Assembly (NCBI RefSeq): GCF_003123685.1
Contig: NZ_QCYJ01000084.1
Coordinates: forward strand, 496,001 to 560,000
Source of the DNA: Nocardia aurea
GTDB lineage: Bacteria > Actinomycetota > Actinomycetes > Mycobacteriales > Mycobacteriaceae
Length of the DNA: 64,000 bases
Direction of reading: 5' to 3'
The position numbers were made by a program, and so were the translations under genes. The notes under the pieces are model-generated. The model made no database searches. It saw only the letters and a list, made by a program, of their open reading frames with translations, and was not told the DNA's origin. Position 1 is the first letter of the stretch. Every line of letters starts with the position of its first letter. Below, one piece after another: positions 46,401 through 50,540 of this stretch.

Positions 46401-46767
46401 CCGCCCGTTCGCGGGCTACGGCGTCTCCGCCGAATTCGATCCGGACACCGGCGCGCTGCAAGCGACCGCGATCCGCTACCGGCAGGAGTCGGGCGTCTAT
46501 GGCGAACTCGCGGACGTGATGGTCGTGCTGTATCGCCACGACTCCAGGTTGGTGGCGCGGATCGGCGGATTCTGGTTCGACCTCGACGGGCCGATCACGG
46601 TGGAGTGGGTCCAGGGCCCGGGGCGGCGGACGGAATTCGTTGTCACCGATGGTGCTTCGATCCTGTGCCGACTGACCTATCGCACCTTGCCCGAGGAACT
46701 CGATATCGGCCGCTTCATCCGGGATCTCTGGGCGGATACGGCACGACGCGCGGAGGTCTTCACGTGA
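28474..46767 (+). CDS. giant 6,097-residue modular ESX-associated protein (polymorphic toxin-like)
   Basis: One uninterrupted 18.3-kb frame. Residues 1-325: CpnT-like start (WPAGEPEGMWGIADDWRTAA), hydrophobic helix ~108-150 and a Gly/Ala segment ~241-276. ~325-865: disordered acidic linker with tandem repeats. ~868-1029: papain-like domain, Cys872/His965/Asp986 (Tox-PL type). ~1040-1240: HESVH (1110-1114) metallopeptidase-like domain. ~1470-1670: degenerate copy (HGAIH). ~1670-1890: weak kinase-like region. ~1900-2040: an alpha/beta domain seen in other actinobacterial toxins. 2583-3328 and 4170-4979: two paralogous modules. ~5121-5375: duplicated helical unit. ~5473-5964: proline-rich. ~5970-6097: small C-terminal domain. 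No ribosome site precedes ATG 28474, so coupling to the WXG100 gene 27 bp upstream is likely. Export by ESX and a toxin role are inferences. Confidence 0.85.
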   Translation: MAELPGYLRWLEWVAGSDWPAGEPEGMWGIADDWRTAAGGLRAILDDIDDAKAASIAAYPQGEGLAAMTAAFDQLRSGDQSLEKLIEYFEGMAASADAVGTEMDYAQLMMISSLALLAIELAAAWAFPPTAPAVQAAAIGLTRVGIRILAQRLMNRIIQHLAKLVGQKVATFIVRHMALDTLIGTFQEVGIQGYQVTQNHRNGFNWEQVAVTAVSSAAGAGAAGPFGDWLGRRLPEAMPNVVRGVVTGAGAGAVGAGAGFGASVVTQFGIDAYQDGWGTAWENARNTEFDPRMLTAGVSNGGLSGGNRAMADGFYQNRHPEWYPAPTSDPDPSPRIGGSPRLDIDPADANAFGGDRFGPDAFGPDGRGPDARGPDALGPDGEPLTGGTDSGESGETSRGAPGAEPGANSDGDRREGEPSATDPGARPDSVAPASDLPGARPADLAPADGQTATHDASAGPVPPVDGSTPHPSADSPPMGDGVTDPAVSSEAKPAGTSPDTGSDSSGSPTQDTTPETRAADTPATQDATLSRDGTPDLSAADRADAAAPDRSAPEASGPERPGAEASGADRTGADTSGSDQAGAEASGADRTGMDASGSDRPGAEASGADRTGMDASGSDRAGADTSGTDRSGADAASPDRTTRDAPTSDAHRGADATQQSPPATPGMPGATPTTGGSPTPLGTTATPTSGTASPATANPGPTTNPASTSAQTASSGAPQAGAAQTGDRPTAGSPDNRAGAATDSRRPATPFAGRAAVADSAASPQGRDSTADQQGRDAAAPGRRVESTAPPADSANQPARSERGDDTGTDVSPESLLALIPAAGIDTPAAPRDTARSDSAHRDTDDRTGPEPADAAPDRSLPHHDDARRGQCVVLSLAEIVGETGSTTVRVPDDVGPAGMSRAELEAHTGGRLHDVPVPHAEGDTVVARHQEIAEALLDPNNPAEWALVVDEYHGVLDEYGVGAHAYTMRTHVDPVTGERTVQVSDPGVGVRRGFPPDIPAELNRVSAVLFDADGNALPDDASHPLADTESSPRIGRSVDDHRDQVRDLLAQTPTGREILAALDAGPVRDLYDHNPAADGRVGSFRRSALAAVVFTEGNSHIGQVLALAHESVHAQRFVDGLTPHSAEVVRSMSREDYVRTMVEEEAAATGRRFQLARDLRAIGYEVSTNQLEAVYADAYERAELSLLRSDPELSPDEIAAIAHEVAVDALREPLARFEFDNGATYTRFYGDAWSEQRLPRAQGADTPPPDEVHRPADPDAARRLRADALAVRADLLALEEISARVTTLATSVGVDPTAARPVFDRGIADRHADVAAALRSPDLSADDAAALRRTEHDLRTLSDLADQRDAAEHAVDRRESELATRGAREYTAIRAESDPDARPIAEQLLLVSDRVLVVAPPGEHQGVLDRAQTAPEVAAIIDRAESDHIRLDVRVDSDGRVLVNTADPHAGPESSARPAPVPHDPGAASVDADVARIRAELATTEVGRWAEGVLDSHGVRVVHGSDGENRYLPSQRTLRLDAGATDAEQLAALVHGAIHADTARARDTPGGARDRMLLPRRDYVDAMLDEETRAHAMEIVARTQLRAAGHDLPVTPEESAYSDAFDRARAEAARLDPDVNAAELDRHANEAGMRALRPLVERLAADPTGLTYGEAYGADWDRAHGIHSFDATVRNAMASGEQSVRLIDAGNSVHTPRRVELVTYNDGTQLIRRTMISSRHADAEQLFSALARAVGAPVPEAFRAAPNVVYHQNLPGTTARQRFPMFIDAHELGFHDTDGGRALGLVDALAQIPDRDAGTWMIGPDDGVVGIGNHRAFDGTLTPDTLSPFASHFLRAGDDGTIEVVDHHLTETEIADIRNRVEALRPEFERMLRPHWLDDALGRLDDIGEHARPAPSPAPEVEIGEGDTAYVNRYGGAQRYGISGVVDADGVLHVVVRSGPATPSGRVMFADMMRELGHRVRVIEAQWFSEGGLDDNLTAFNAAIQELFLDTPEEAALTTFTGRLAAEMGFTRVEFGPGALEGPPGEHTSATVRFSRPEATPLADPGDTPTDATRQRNPVDGAEPPDMVPTRGADDSADRTSRRTGPVTDRSPRAESDDPVPQPQSGGGGGNPPTKPPVSAAPLPEEPESSGGDGFEHRTPPVGGDQDAAVGRPDPDATVPDATVPDASVPDATAADATVPERGDSPARPEVTAHEPTTDSVRAELTRAGERIADAVVARRVAEARVGELARGLGIDPDGSTPGEISRAVDERMRAAEQRVERLRDTADVPPERMVAHFDDLRAAQAALNDTVRAVNRIRPELSRLYEALRAESEARTVAGVLAARDVIAAEGAHMISEGVGLSPDGRRVVVASPLTDPDAVISADTRRMLHDRGVRIDYRLVEVDSAGRVTVRDLPTTGERARSEGQGEFRPAAESGPERSDGETRSGADRQRPGDAGPEGEQRPPAQIGDAANERVRPADEARFDAGRQRPTSEETVPDRQRPITEETVPDGERQPRPADEPRSDADAQRRPVEESDPEGARLPRPADETAPADRRQSSVAETSPDGERTPRPADQTESDPTREPSADGVREPSNSTTESEYAALIRERAALASEREFWRAKRNDRAERQGLHGEDRRDGRDPMDRELGPDRLEPTLQRLLDSVVGVRDVPGTGEESARQTPELVGPEILAMRREAIFRLQEAAERFIAASDALTELDRRIAALEAEGATGDRRPSAEVAAELDRLGRERAAEVLRLSPLRAMRDDVAGRLEVPLDRLGPDKLPATLDELARRPVSGDETLLHQRNLELLAEAADRVDRAENEIGRIQDRMAELAGANREIFDAAGARRITDRVGLVDGEHPRIIVVAPRGHIDAPLADHDAALRDALRRSGALAQAMVRPETTIEYRQIVSDREGNWRAVDTTAPVREFVTAPPGRGDPGIHLTRWRDGEGQWNDVNPALPEWNTGRNDGTVPKTFTPRDLPEGVSGWAVNPFQAAVADPFVDPSDNPAPNAVNEALLPQIPGGGPNQDVPSYSLPFADAFYHTMRIILETAKLSGFTWYADPDNPGRVRPGFKGHPWFRAPRPDVQPMAREWNPADHVADDGNLSEPFRERQRAAQEQWARVQAWADAEYARIRADDGDIPIIAENLARLNEAERLARADALLERLRGLAGRDDVTAEVDAIVEELTGRLVDEEPGDAARLVADLRDVLGTPLDGADRAEIVRLVADQLADDQPAFSESDLERIKNHLMNDHHLVRDPVEGVLIRRPLDVVADVAEAWNRLVAGTQLPQDILLLRDALAESDFLRDNPIATWRDANQHAIRLGLDWNASRPPLTDWRADIPYAPRPVGPQTPPVRPGLPPGGPDPTRRLPAGDDTVEDPTLPLSSGDDTAIDPTRPLSGGDDTVIDPTQPLPGGVDTVVDPTRPPPGSDETVADASMPLPGSDDTVIDPVEPDRRVGDPDAERTIPDRNREDAPLADDESTRPQPLVDGEIPPDMASIDEAETPTVRSDGGSDEPPADPASRATPDPGDPGRGESEWFTRGRAEIDEWSADRRAELEEWVARMRAESTDAEFEALRRRVNDAFDELDRDIADQAAQERRRNQEFFADLARRAGPPSAEPDGATGRRPEGPARELDPRDDAEPSTSRDEPATPPTDRPPTDTPADVASADTPPTELSPADSGAPDTGPARPNTLRPDSEAPQPLPADQGIEPDGRHSETEPRPDSDDNRGNIRPDDDGDDPPDPASASPPSGPPSQPPDPPAGAARPDDPGDSDFSDRTRRDSTPVESRTEEVERTDGGRSDDSSEREFRQAVLNRLAADASAAAREADAARQAGDEQAAAEASARRDLLDAALLRAVERYALLDAGAHLIGDHRLGVLDGDPPRYLVAGWSAADAASVLAEALTADPGLADLLRMPGVEIRELRLAMDENGAITVHAEYNTEVPADSASIPHDPGTDPTPGEQRHDDSARSDSDAESNISARESATDSPSGAPRQADPPDSESASPIHDRDEPSGGRRPDGPPVSEADPESASRIDGRDAGADSGRPDVTAASDADSASPVHDRGDAPGSGRPDGPTVSEADSDPAPPTRDGGDDSAHAVREHAEAVARRDALAERLRELADRLPIRDAESLAPERIAATLRELSGWRLTDEQAVALAEFGRLVPDYLAAHAEVAALADRIGLIQEYDRLLAEHKELVREREFVRAKADRRADDLIHRIGLGPDDSVPWTARDSESREDAIRAMHAETGTDRVDITGGIDELSRQDRRLADADAQRSRREAIEKLIEATDRFDELDEQVRRSEQRLSELEHAGIAVHRPASAEAAARIDELARQRAAELQRVKPRRTMRDDLAIRLGVVDESGAPDETALTRDLEETIADLRDRIDAELRSGALRVDELPARLRAVDALADAAADVARAHNLVGRLQDEMAGLAGEWRRQIEAEGGRMVTDRVGIIEGERPRIVVFGTRPDPYAPRTQYDRAFDHAVRTDSAVAQAVVRAETTVEYRRVLADRNGGVRTEPMTPPEVERLSSGWRDGNRLDMTGWRDSEGRWHPVDPTRPDWTTGRDGATLPKKFTPKDPPDGVSGWAMEDVVNDITLPTDDVPAGQIPESTLPVHAPQAPSQYDTSGVPAGVEVFGQHWGADSYNVVRLILMAAQVPNHPAVKAWIQRHPEIGRWVQQRPWLKHIPPFGTVFANYEWFAPPQRNVQPMFRPWDPADHAPPAGRVDIPPALQAEWDRDVAAWQRVQDWADAEYDRFLADDSDIDTIADGLEAHRRARQEAAAREIVDAIREQLVLRHRGIDPTGDVDAQIARINDEIDRVAAELADRFASDDEVAVRDTVADIADLMLAHDFPDNLAGDRLPGETPEDTIARALAAYPRDDTPVYTREQIQQIKDHLMRDAHRVRDHADPHAVYTRRPMDRLADVAEAWNRLIAGEPLPQDLVLLGDALAESDYLRQRPDAGWRDANVHAVGLGFHWDADRPPLTDWRAGIPYAPPPVPIAPGWSPPESAGETPPRPIPSNPDGPSSDPDDGGPAALPTGPSNSPPALPGETNPAPTTDGDASTNTDRSSDRRVWPLETGDEGQASARDLDPVDSERAPGASTPDDAAEVIPPSPSLPDESVTGTVSDPEHVLSDLDRQRAAEDAAAELEAARATRAEAMRGLPVNPEDLASRESVDEAIEGMLSRTMRVDEMAETVRRIEALREAAERYLDAEEAHALHDLAPDATSGRPPDHAAPPSDPARSTARESGAAVDPGEPASGSPSPGGVVAGRDDAASGSPSREGAAVGRDDATADSPSPADVDRQHAADRAAAEWEAARAARAEAMRGLPVNPEDLASRESVDQVVEGLLSRTMRVDEMAGEVARIEALRESAERYLDAEEAHRHFADQPAEPATEESSANSREGDHPDPPVRAARDGVPPPGSPSAPDGDTASAEPSEASDGNGRRGDNDDNPSSNGADPGSRRPDRLPGSALRSHIPHPPKDYDVEFPPPLDIRVIDPGPWPLPEPPSDQPDPPPSTPPPSTPPPSTPPGPGSPRPELPLPPTQPTPPPSENPPPEQGLPDPSCPPDLIPTPPPGDQHPPPCTDPPPAEPCPPGTVPPDQSVPPGSPLPPPPIPPGSWPGFPPAETPPNRPTPPAGPTWPNQQIPPEWMTPTTGPTPPGLPTPPEQVPSDRLTPSPAGPTPSAWPTPPDQQVPPEWMTPPSATPVPPGAPTPPDWLMPSAGQDQPAGQVPPDWFTPLSDAPAMPGGHTPDWMTPPSTGLDHPGGQIQPEAQNPPEGLTPSVDQARPDWLTPSAGQHRPDGQNPIPGQRSPGWPTPSDAFAPPDRAGQDQPTGQPQSGGQMPSGWPTFPTAPGDQAPPPWLPDTDGQLAPGTHVSPGGTAHTPPNGWNAGNPVPPNPVAAPTPWTPSDIPPAHGSQPGTQAQPGIPLPGNGIPPTVNPPQGDWSQEGSTPTIPPPPGMSGLPTAGRDNRRRQPENGRVPDGHSDTESTLLVRPFAGYGVSAEFDPDTGALQATAIRYRQESGVYGELADVMVVLYRHDSRLVARIGGFWFDLDGPITVEWVQGPGRRTEFVVTDGASILCRLTYRTLPEELDIGRFIRDLWADTARRAEVFT
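30121..30400 (+). repeat. 60-bp tandem repeats encoding 20-residue SGADRTG-type units
   Basis: Within the first linker of the giant gene the DNA repeats with a 60-bp period (30-bp sub-period). The stretches around 30241-30330 are nearly identical to their neighbours. The product is a run of alternating units such as ASGADRTGMD and ASGSDRPGAE. The period is a multiple of three, so copy number can change without breaking the frame. Confidence 0.85.
34939..35018 (+). repeat. 15-bp tandem repeats encoding PDATV
   Basis: About five copies of a 15-bp unit (gttccggacgcgacg type) encode PDATV/PDASV/ADATV in a linker of the giant protein, between the N-terminal enzyme-like third and the next helical module. 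Confidence 0.85.
36220..38457 (+). repeat. giant protein internal module A (residues ~2583-3328)
   Basis: A ~746-residue module: coiled-coil start (EYAALIRERAALASEREFW), an alpha/beta unit with RVGLVDGEHPRIIVVAPRG, a W-rich segment (LTRWRDGEGQW, PKTFTPRDLPEGVSGWAV), a segment with FTWYADPD and VQPMAREWNPADHV, and a C-terminal helical part ending LADVAEAWNRLV-type and PPLTDWRADIPYAP. It matches module B in order throughout. Confidence 0.8.
38515..38766 (+). repeat. six 42-bp tandem repeats encoding DPTxPLxGxDDTV units
   Basis: Six 14-residue units (for example DPTRPLSGGDDTVI, DPTQPLPGGVDTVV) follow module A of the giant protein in a linker. The first begins at 38515 and the pattern ends at DPVEP (38767). 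Confidence 0.85.
40981..43410 (+). repeat. giant protein internal module B (residues ~4170-4979)
   Basis: A ~810-residue paralogue of module A: EYDRLLAEHKELVREREFV, RVGIIEGERPRIVVFGTR, MTGWRDSEGRWHPVDP, PKKFTPKDPPDGVSGWAM, VQPMFRPWDPADHA, RPMDRLADVAEAWNRLIAG, ending PPLTDWRAGIPYAP. It is longer than A mainly by insertions before the VQPMF segment and in the helical region. Confidence 0.8.
43834..44594 (+). repeat. duplicated ~88-codon helical unit
   Basis: Copies at 43834-44096 and 44332-44594, offset 498 bp, are about 85% identical by eye. Both encode EAMRGLPVNPEDLASRESV, LLSRTMRVDEMA-type and ERYLDAEEAH. The linker between them is Ser/Pro/Asp-rich. This looks like a fairly recent in-frame duplication. 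Confidence 0.85.
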
Positions 46768-46884
46768 GACTGCGGGATCGGCCGTGATCGGCCCGTCATC
46801 GCCGCGGTCCCCAGCGGCACAGCTGTACAAGGACTTCGGTGTCGAACGAAGACGTGGACACCCGATCGAGGAGAGGGCGGCGAC

Positions 46885-48474
46885 GTGAACACGCCGAACG
46901 AACAGGGTAACTACGAGCCGGTCGTCGAATCCGCCCGCGACGATATCCCCGACATCGAGTCCGCGCGCGACGATGGGTCGGAGGTGGACGCGGACGGGCT
47001 CGACCAGATATCCGGTGCGACAACCGAGCCCGCTGACAGCGACGACCCCGATGTCGCCTTCAGGGTCGCGGAAGAGGCCGAAGACGTGCGGGAGCGCGCG
47101 AAACGGTTGTGCCACAGAATCGCCCGCGACCTCGCCGCCACAGGCCCGCACGGCTGGACGCGTTTGGACGCGGTCTTCACGCTGACCACCCTCACCGAGA
47201 TGGTGCGGGTGTTCTTCTCGGACGAGCACGACCGTTCGCGGCGCGTGCATCCGGGACCCGATGTGCTGTCCACGGTGCGTGAACATCGTCGCCTGTCGGC
47301 GGAACTCGGTGACGGACCGTGGTGGCGTCTGATTCTCACCCTGAGCCGCGAGGGCGCCATCGAGGTCGATTTCGATTACGGCGACGACCCGTTCCCCGGT
47401 GACCAACTCTTCCCGCCCGAGGTCTATGCCGCCGACCTCGAGGTGTATCCGCGTTCCACACTTCCGGTCTGGCTGGCCGCCTACATCCATCACGGTGGCA
47501 GGCAGAACCGTCCGGCACGCGTCGCCGCCGCTCACGCGCGTGCGGATCGGCAGGGCGACGTGCGTCCGATACGAAGCGGCGACGATTTTCCCGCGCTACC
47601 GGTGATGTGGGGGCGCTGGGCTGTGATGGCCGCGGCCTTCGTGGCGACGGGTTCCGCGCGAGGTCCGCGCATCCTGCCCGCGCTGGGTGTTTTCGAGGGA
47701 TCGCGTCGCAGTGGCGCGACGCTGTACATGTTGCCCGGCGGTCGCGCCGTGCTCTCGGGCGGCGTCTGGAATGCCGCTGAACTGGACGCGGCCTACAACC
47801 GTGGCGCGCCCACCCCACAACTGTTCGCCGGCGCCCCGGAATGGGTGGCCAATCCGGTGCTGAATCCGCGTGCCGCCAACGGGCTGCTGTCGTTCTGCTA
47901 CTGGTGGGAGGCGGGTGACTGGCATCGCGGCGAATCCCCGACGGCGGAGCGGCTCGTTGACGCCGTGCCAGGAATGTGGACCACCGATACCGTCGCCGAC
48001 GTGATCTGCGGTCTGCTCGCCGAGCCTGCGACCGATCAGCGACGCGCAGCCGTGCTGACCCTCGTTTCCGCGGCCGAAATCGGTGTGGTCACCCGCGACA
48101 CCCTCACCGAGGTCTTCGATGACGACTCGGACGTCGACAGCGCGTTCTACCAGCTCACCATGGCAGGTGTGGCGGTCTCTATCCCTGAACCGATGCCGCG
48201 GGAGGACGCGCTGGTCAAGGTGCGGCGTTTCATCACCGCGCGAGGTCTGGACGCCGAGGGATACCCGGTCTCCGACCTGCGCGCCGATCGCATCGATGTG
48301 GGCTGGATGGTCTACGCGCCGACCCACCCGGACGAGATCGCCATCGCCCGCGCGATCTTCTACATCGCCGACGACGGTGTGCTCGAACAGTCGTCGTCCT
48401 CGGTGGCACCGTCGGTGTTCGTCATCGAGTTCGAGCGTCGCTTCCAGCAGCGACACGGCGGGGTCGGCATCTGA
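46885..48474 (+). CDS. candidate immunity or accessory protein for the giant gene
   Basis: A 529-residue cytosolic-looking protein with no signal peptide. Residues ~1-60 are acidic and repetitive (ESARDDIPD, ESARDDGSE). Residues ~90-200 (WTRLDAVFTLTTLTEMVRV ... ELGDGPWWRLILTLS ... EVDFDYGDDPFPGDQLFPPEVY) resemble the YezG/DUF600-type immunity fold in pattern. The rest is an unrecognised alpha/beta region. GTG 46885 follows GAGGAGAGGG. It begins 117 bp after the giant gene on the same strand. Polymorphic toxins usually have the immunity gene directly downstream, so this is the obvious candidate, but it is much longer than most immunity proteins and could instead be a chaperone. Function is inference. 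Confidence 0.7.
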   Translation: MNTPNEQGNYEPVVESARDDIPDIESARDDGSEVDADGLDQISGATTEPADSDDPDVAFRVAEEAEDVRERAKRLCHRIARDLAATGPHGWTRLDAVFTLTTLTEMVRVFFSDEHDRSRRVHPGPDVLSTVREHRRLSAELGDGPWWRLILTLSREGAIEVDFDYGDDPFPGDQLFPPEVYAADLEVYPRSTLPVWLAAYIHHGGRQNRPARVAAAHARADRQGDVRPIRSGDDFPALPVMWGRWAVMAAAFVATGSARGPRILPALGVFEGSRRSGATLYMLPGGRAVLSGGVWNAAELDAAYNRGAPTPQLFAGAPEWVANPVLNPRAANGLLSFCYWWEAGDWHRGESPTAERLVDAVPGMWTTDTVADVICGLLAEPATDQRRAAVLTLVSAAEIGVVTRDTLTEVFDDDSDVDSAFYQLTMAGVAVSIPEPMPREDALVKVRRFITARGLDAEGYPVSDLRADRIDVGWMVYAPTHPDEIAIARAIFYIADDGVLEQSSSSVAPSVFVIEFERRFQQRHGGVGI

Positions 48475-48924
48475 TGGTCACGCTTTCGTTCGTGCTCGGA
48501 TAGGCGCGGCCACAAACGCTTTCGGTTGTTCTGAATCGGGATACCAGGTCCCGTTCCCAGCGGACATTCTCGGAAGAAGATTCCAGGATTGCGCCGATAC
48601 GAACGGAGAATGTCCGCCGAGACCGGCATCGCCGACGCCGAATCCGCCGGTCATCCGCCTGCGAACCCGACCGCGATGCGCTCCGGCCCGTACCGAACGG
48701 GTCCGTGCCGCAACCGTTCTCGCTGGATCGCAGGGGAAGTATCGCGTCCATCGATGAAGCGGGCAGTATCACCACGGTCGTCTCCGGGACCGGTGCTGTC
48801 GTGACACGCGAACCGGTCGGATTCGATGAAGTCCTTCGGCACCGCGCACGTCGCGCGAATGTTGCCGGGGGCGATGGTTACGCTGTTCGCGCACAGGCGT
48901 GACCCTGACGAGAAGGGGGTTTGC
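48475..48924. other. 450-bp stretch without a convincing gene
   Basis: Only short frames are present. A plus-strand frame from 48705 to 48902 ends in VGFDEVLRHRARRANVAGG but has no ribosome site or motif I can place. The 3' end holds the ribosome site (AAGGGGG, 48914 onward) of the amidohydrolase. Confidence 0.45.
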
Positions 48925-50196
48925 ATGGCCGAGTTGTTCTTGACGAACGTGCGGGTGGTGGACGGGAGCGGGCGGAATCCACTTCGTGACGGTGCTCTAT
49001 TGATTTCGGGCAATACCATTTCGTGGGTGGGGGAACGTTCGACGGCTCCCGATATCGGAGAAGCGAAGGTCGTCGATCTGCGGGACAACACCGTCTGCCC
49101 CGGATTCTTCGACTGCCACGTGCATTTCGCGCTGCCGGGCGGGTCGGGAAATCCGTACGAAGCGGTGTCGGTGCCCGCGTCGTACCGGACGTTGGCCGTC
49201 GTGGAACGGCTGCGCGTCACCCTGCACAACGGGGTGACCAGCGCGCGCGACCTGATGGGGATCGACGCGGGCGTCCGGATGGCCGTCGCACAGGGCCTCG
49301 TCGAAGGTCCACGTCTACAGGTGGCGATCACCATGCTCAGCCAGACGGCGGGGCACGCGGATCTGACCCAGCTGTCGGGATTCGACCCGATGTCGTATCT
49401 GCACGGCCCGGAGACGCCGTCTCCGTTGATCGACAGCGTCGACGAGGCGCGCAAACGCACACGCCAACTGTTGGGTCTCGGCGCGGATCTGATCAAAGTC
49501 GCCTCCAGCGGCGGGGTCGCCTCGCCGAACGATCAACCCGAATGGCTCGGCCTGCGTACCGAATTGGTGCGTGCGGTGGTCGAGGAATGCCGCGCCTACG
49601 GCAATAAGCCCGTCGCCGCGCACGCCATCGGCTACGCGGGTATCGCGGCCGCCGTCGACGGTGGTGTCAGCAGCGTCGAACACGGCTACCAACTCGACGA
49701 CGAACTCCGCCGCCGCATGGTCGACCAGGACACATTCCTGGTGCCGACACTGCTGGAAACCATGGAGGATCTCGATCCGCACAAGACCTCACCCGCCGCG
49801 CACGCCAAGAGCGTCACCTGGCACCGCCTCGCCCAGGAAGCCGTCGGCCGCTCCGCCGCCGCGGGTGTCCGTATCGCCGTCGGCACCGACGCGGGTCTGT
49901 CGCCGGATCACGGCACAAACCTGCGAGAACTGGGACTACTCGTGAAATTCGGGGGGCTGACCCCGATGGAGGCGATTGTCGCCGCCACCCGCGACAGCGC
50001 CGCCCTGTGCGGGGTCGACGACCGTCTCGGCACCCTCGAATCCGGCAAACTCGCCGACATCGTGGTGGTACGAGGCGATCCACTGCACGACATCGAATCC
50101 GTCGGCCGCCCCGACGACATCCTGCTGGTGATGAAGGACGGCAAGGTGAGCAGCGATCGTGGCGGGTTCTTCACACCCGTCGACCGGTGGGGGTAG
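48925..50196 (+). CDS. metal-dependent amidohydrolase (imidazolonepropionase/prolidase-like)
   Basis: A 423-residue amidohydrolase-superfamily enzyme. Metal ligands and catalytic residues are in place: HxH in FFDCHVHF, the strand-4 Lys in DLIKVASSGGV, His in KPVAAHAIGY, His in SSVEHGYQL, and Asp in IAVGTDAGLSPDH. The ends form the usual beta-sandwich (LFLTNVRVVDGSG; LGTLESGKLADIVVVRGDPL). This set is typical of the binuclear Xaa-Pro dipeptidase / imidazolonepropionase-like group. ATG 48925 is chosen for the AAGGGGG 6 nt upstream. It stands alone between the giant locus and a Uma2 remnant; substrate unknown. Confidence 0.88.
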   Translation: MAELFLTNVRVVDGSGRNPLRDGALLISGNTISWVGERSTAPDIGEAKVVDLRDNTVCPGFFDCHVHFALPGGSGNPYEAVSVPASYRTLAVVERLRVTLHNGVTSARDLMGIDAGVRMAVAQGLVEGPRLQVAITMLSQTAGHADLTQLSGFDPMSYLHGPETPSPLIDSVDEARKRTRQLLGLGADLIKVASSGGVASPNDQPEWLGLRTELVRAVVEECRAYGNKPVAAHAIGYAGIAAAVDGGVSSVEHGYQLDDELRRRMVDQDTFLVPTLLETMEDLDPHKTSPAAHAKSVTWHRLAQEAVGRSAAAGVRIAVGTDAGLSPDHGTNLRELGLLVKFGGLTPMEAIVAATRDSAALCGVDDRLGTLESGKLADIVVVRGDPLHDIESVGRPDDILLVMKDGKVSSDRGGFFTPVDRWG

Positions 50197-50214
50197 CGGG
50201 GGCGTGCGCGCCCA

Positions 50215-50497
50215 TCCCGCTCCCGGATTTTCCGTGAGCGCCGACGAACACGTTCGTCTCGAAGTCGACGCGCCGGCAGGCTCCCGGTTCCTCGGACATC
50301 GTCGACTTCGCCCAGCGTTTCAACGCGCTGGTCAACGCGAAAGTGAATGCCTGATGTTCCGCGGGCCCGCGCCGCAACCGCACCACTCGCCCCTCCCGCG
50401 GCACGATTCGCGCCGCGACTTCCTCGGGCAGTGGCTCGAGTTCTTCCCAGGTCATGGACTCCGGGAGATCAGGTCGCTCGACATCCGGAGCGGGCAT
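50215..50497 (-). pseudogene. Uma2-family endonuclease fragment, 3'-truncated
   Basis: The minus-strand frame reads MTWEELEPLPEEVAARI, EGRVVRLRRGPAEHQAFTF, ALTSALKRWAKSTMS and RRVDFETNVFVGAHGKSG, which is the N-terminal half of actinobacterial Uma2 (DUF820) proteins. The catalytic PD-(D/E)xK half, which should follow, is missing: after GKSG the frame runs into unrelated sequence and the end of the amidohydrolase gene. A degraded remnant of a common mobile-like family. Confidence 0.65.
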
Positions 50498-50540
50498 GGC
50501 GCCATGGCAAACCGGATCGCTGCCCGGGCACCCGGGGTTG

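Noticed and set aside
28474..46767. Giant frame as a megasynthase (NRPS/PKS)
   Set aside because: No adenylation, condensation, ketosynthase or carrier motif is found in it; the content is ESX-like, enzyme-like toxin domains, coiled coil and linkers.
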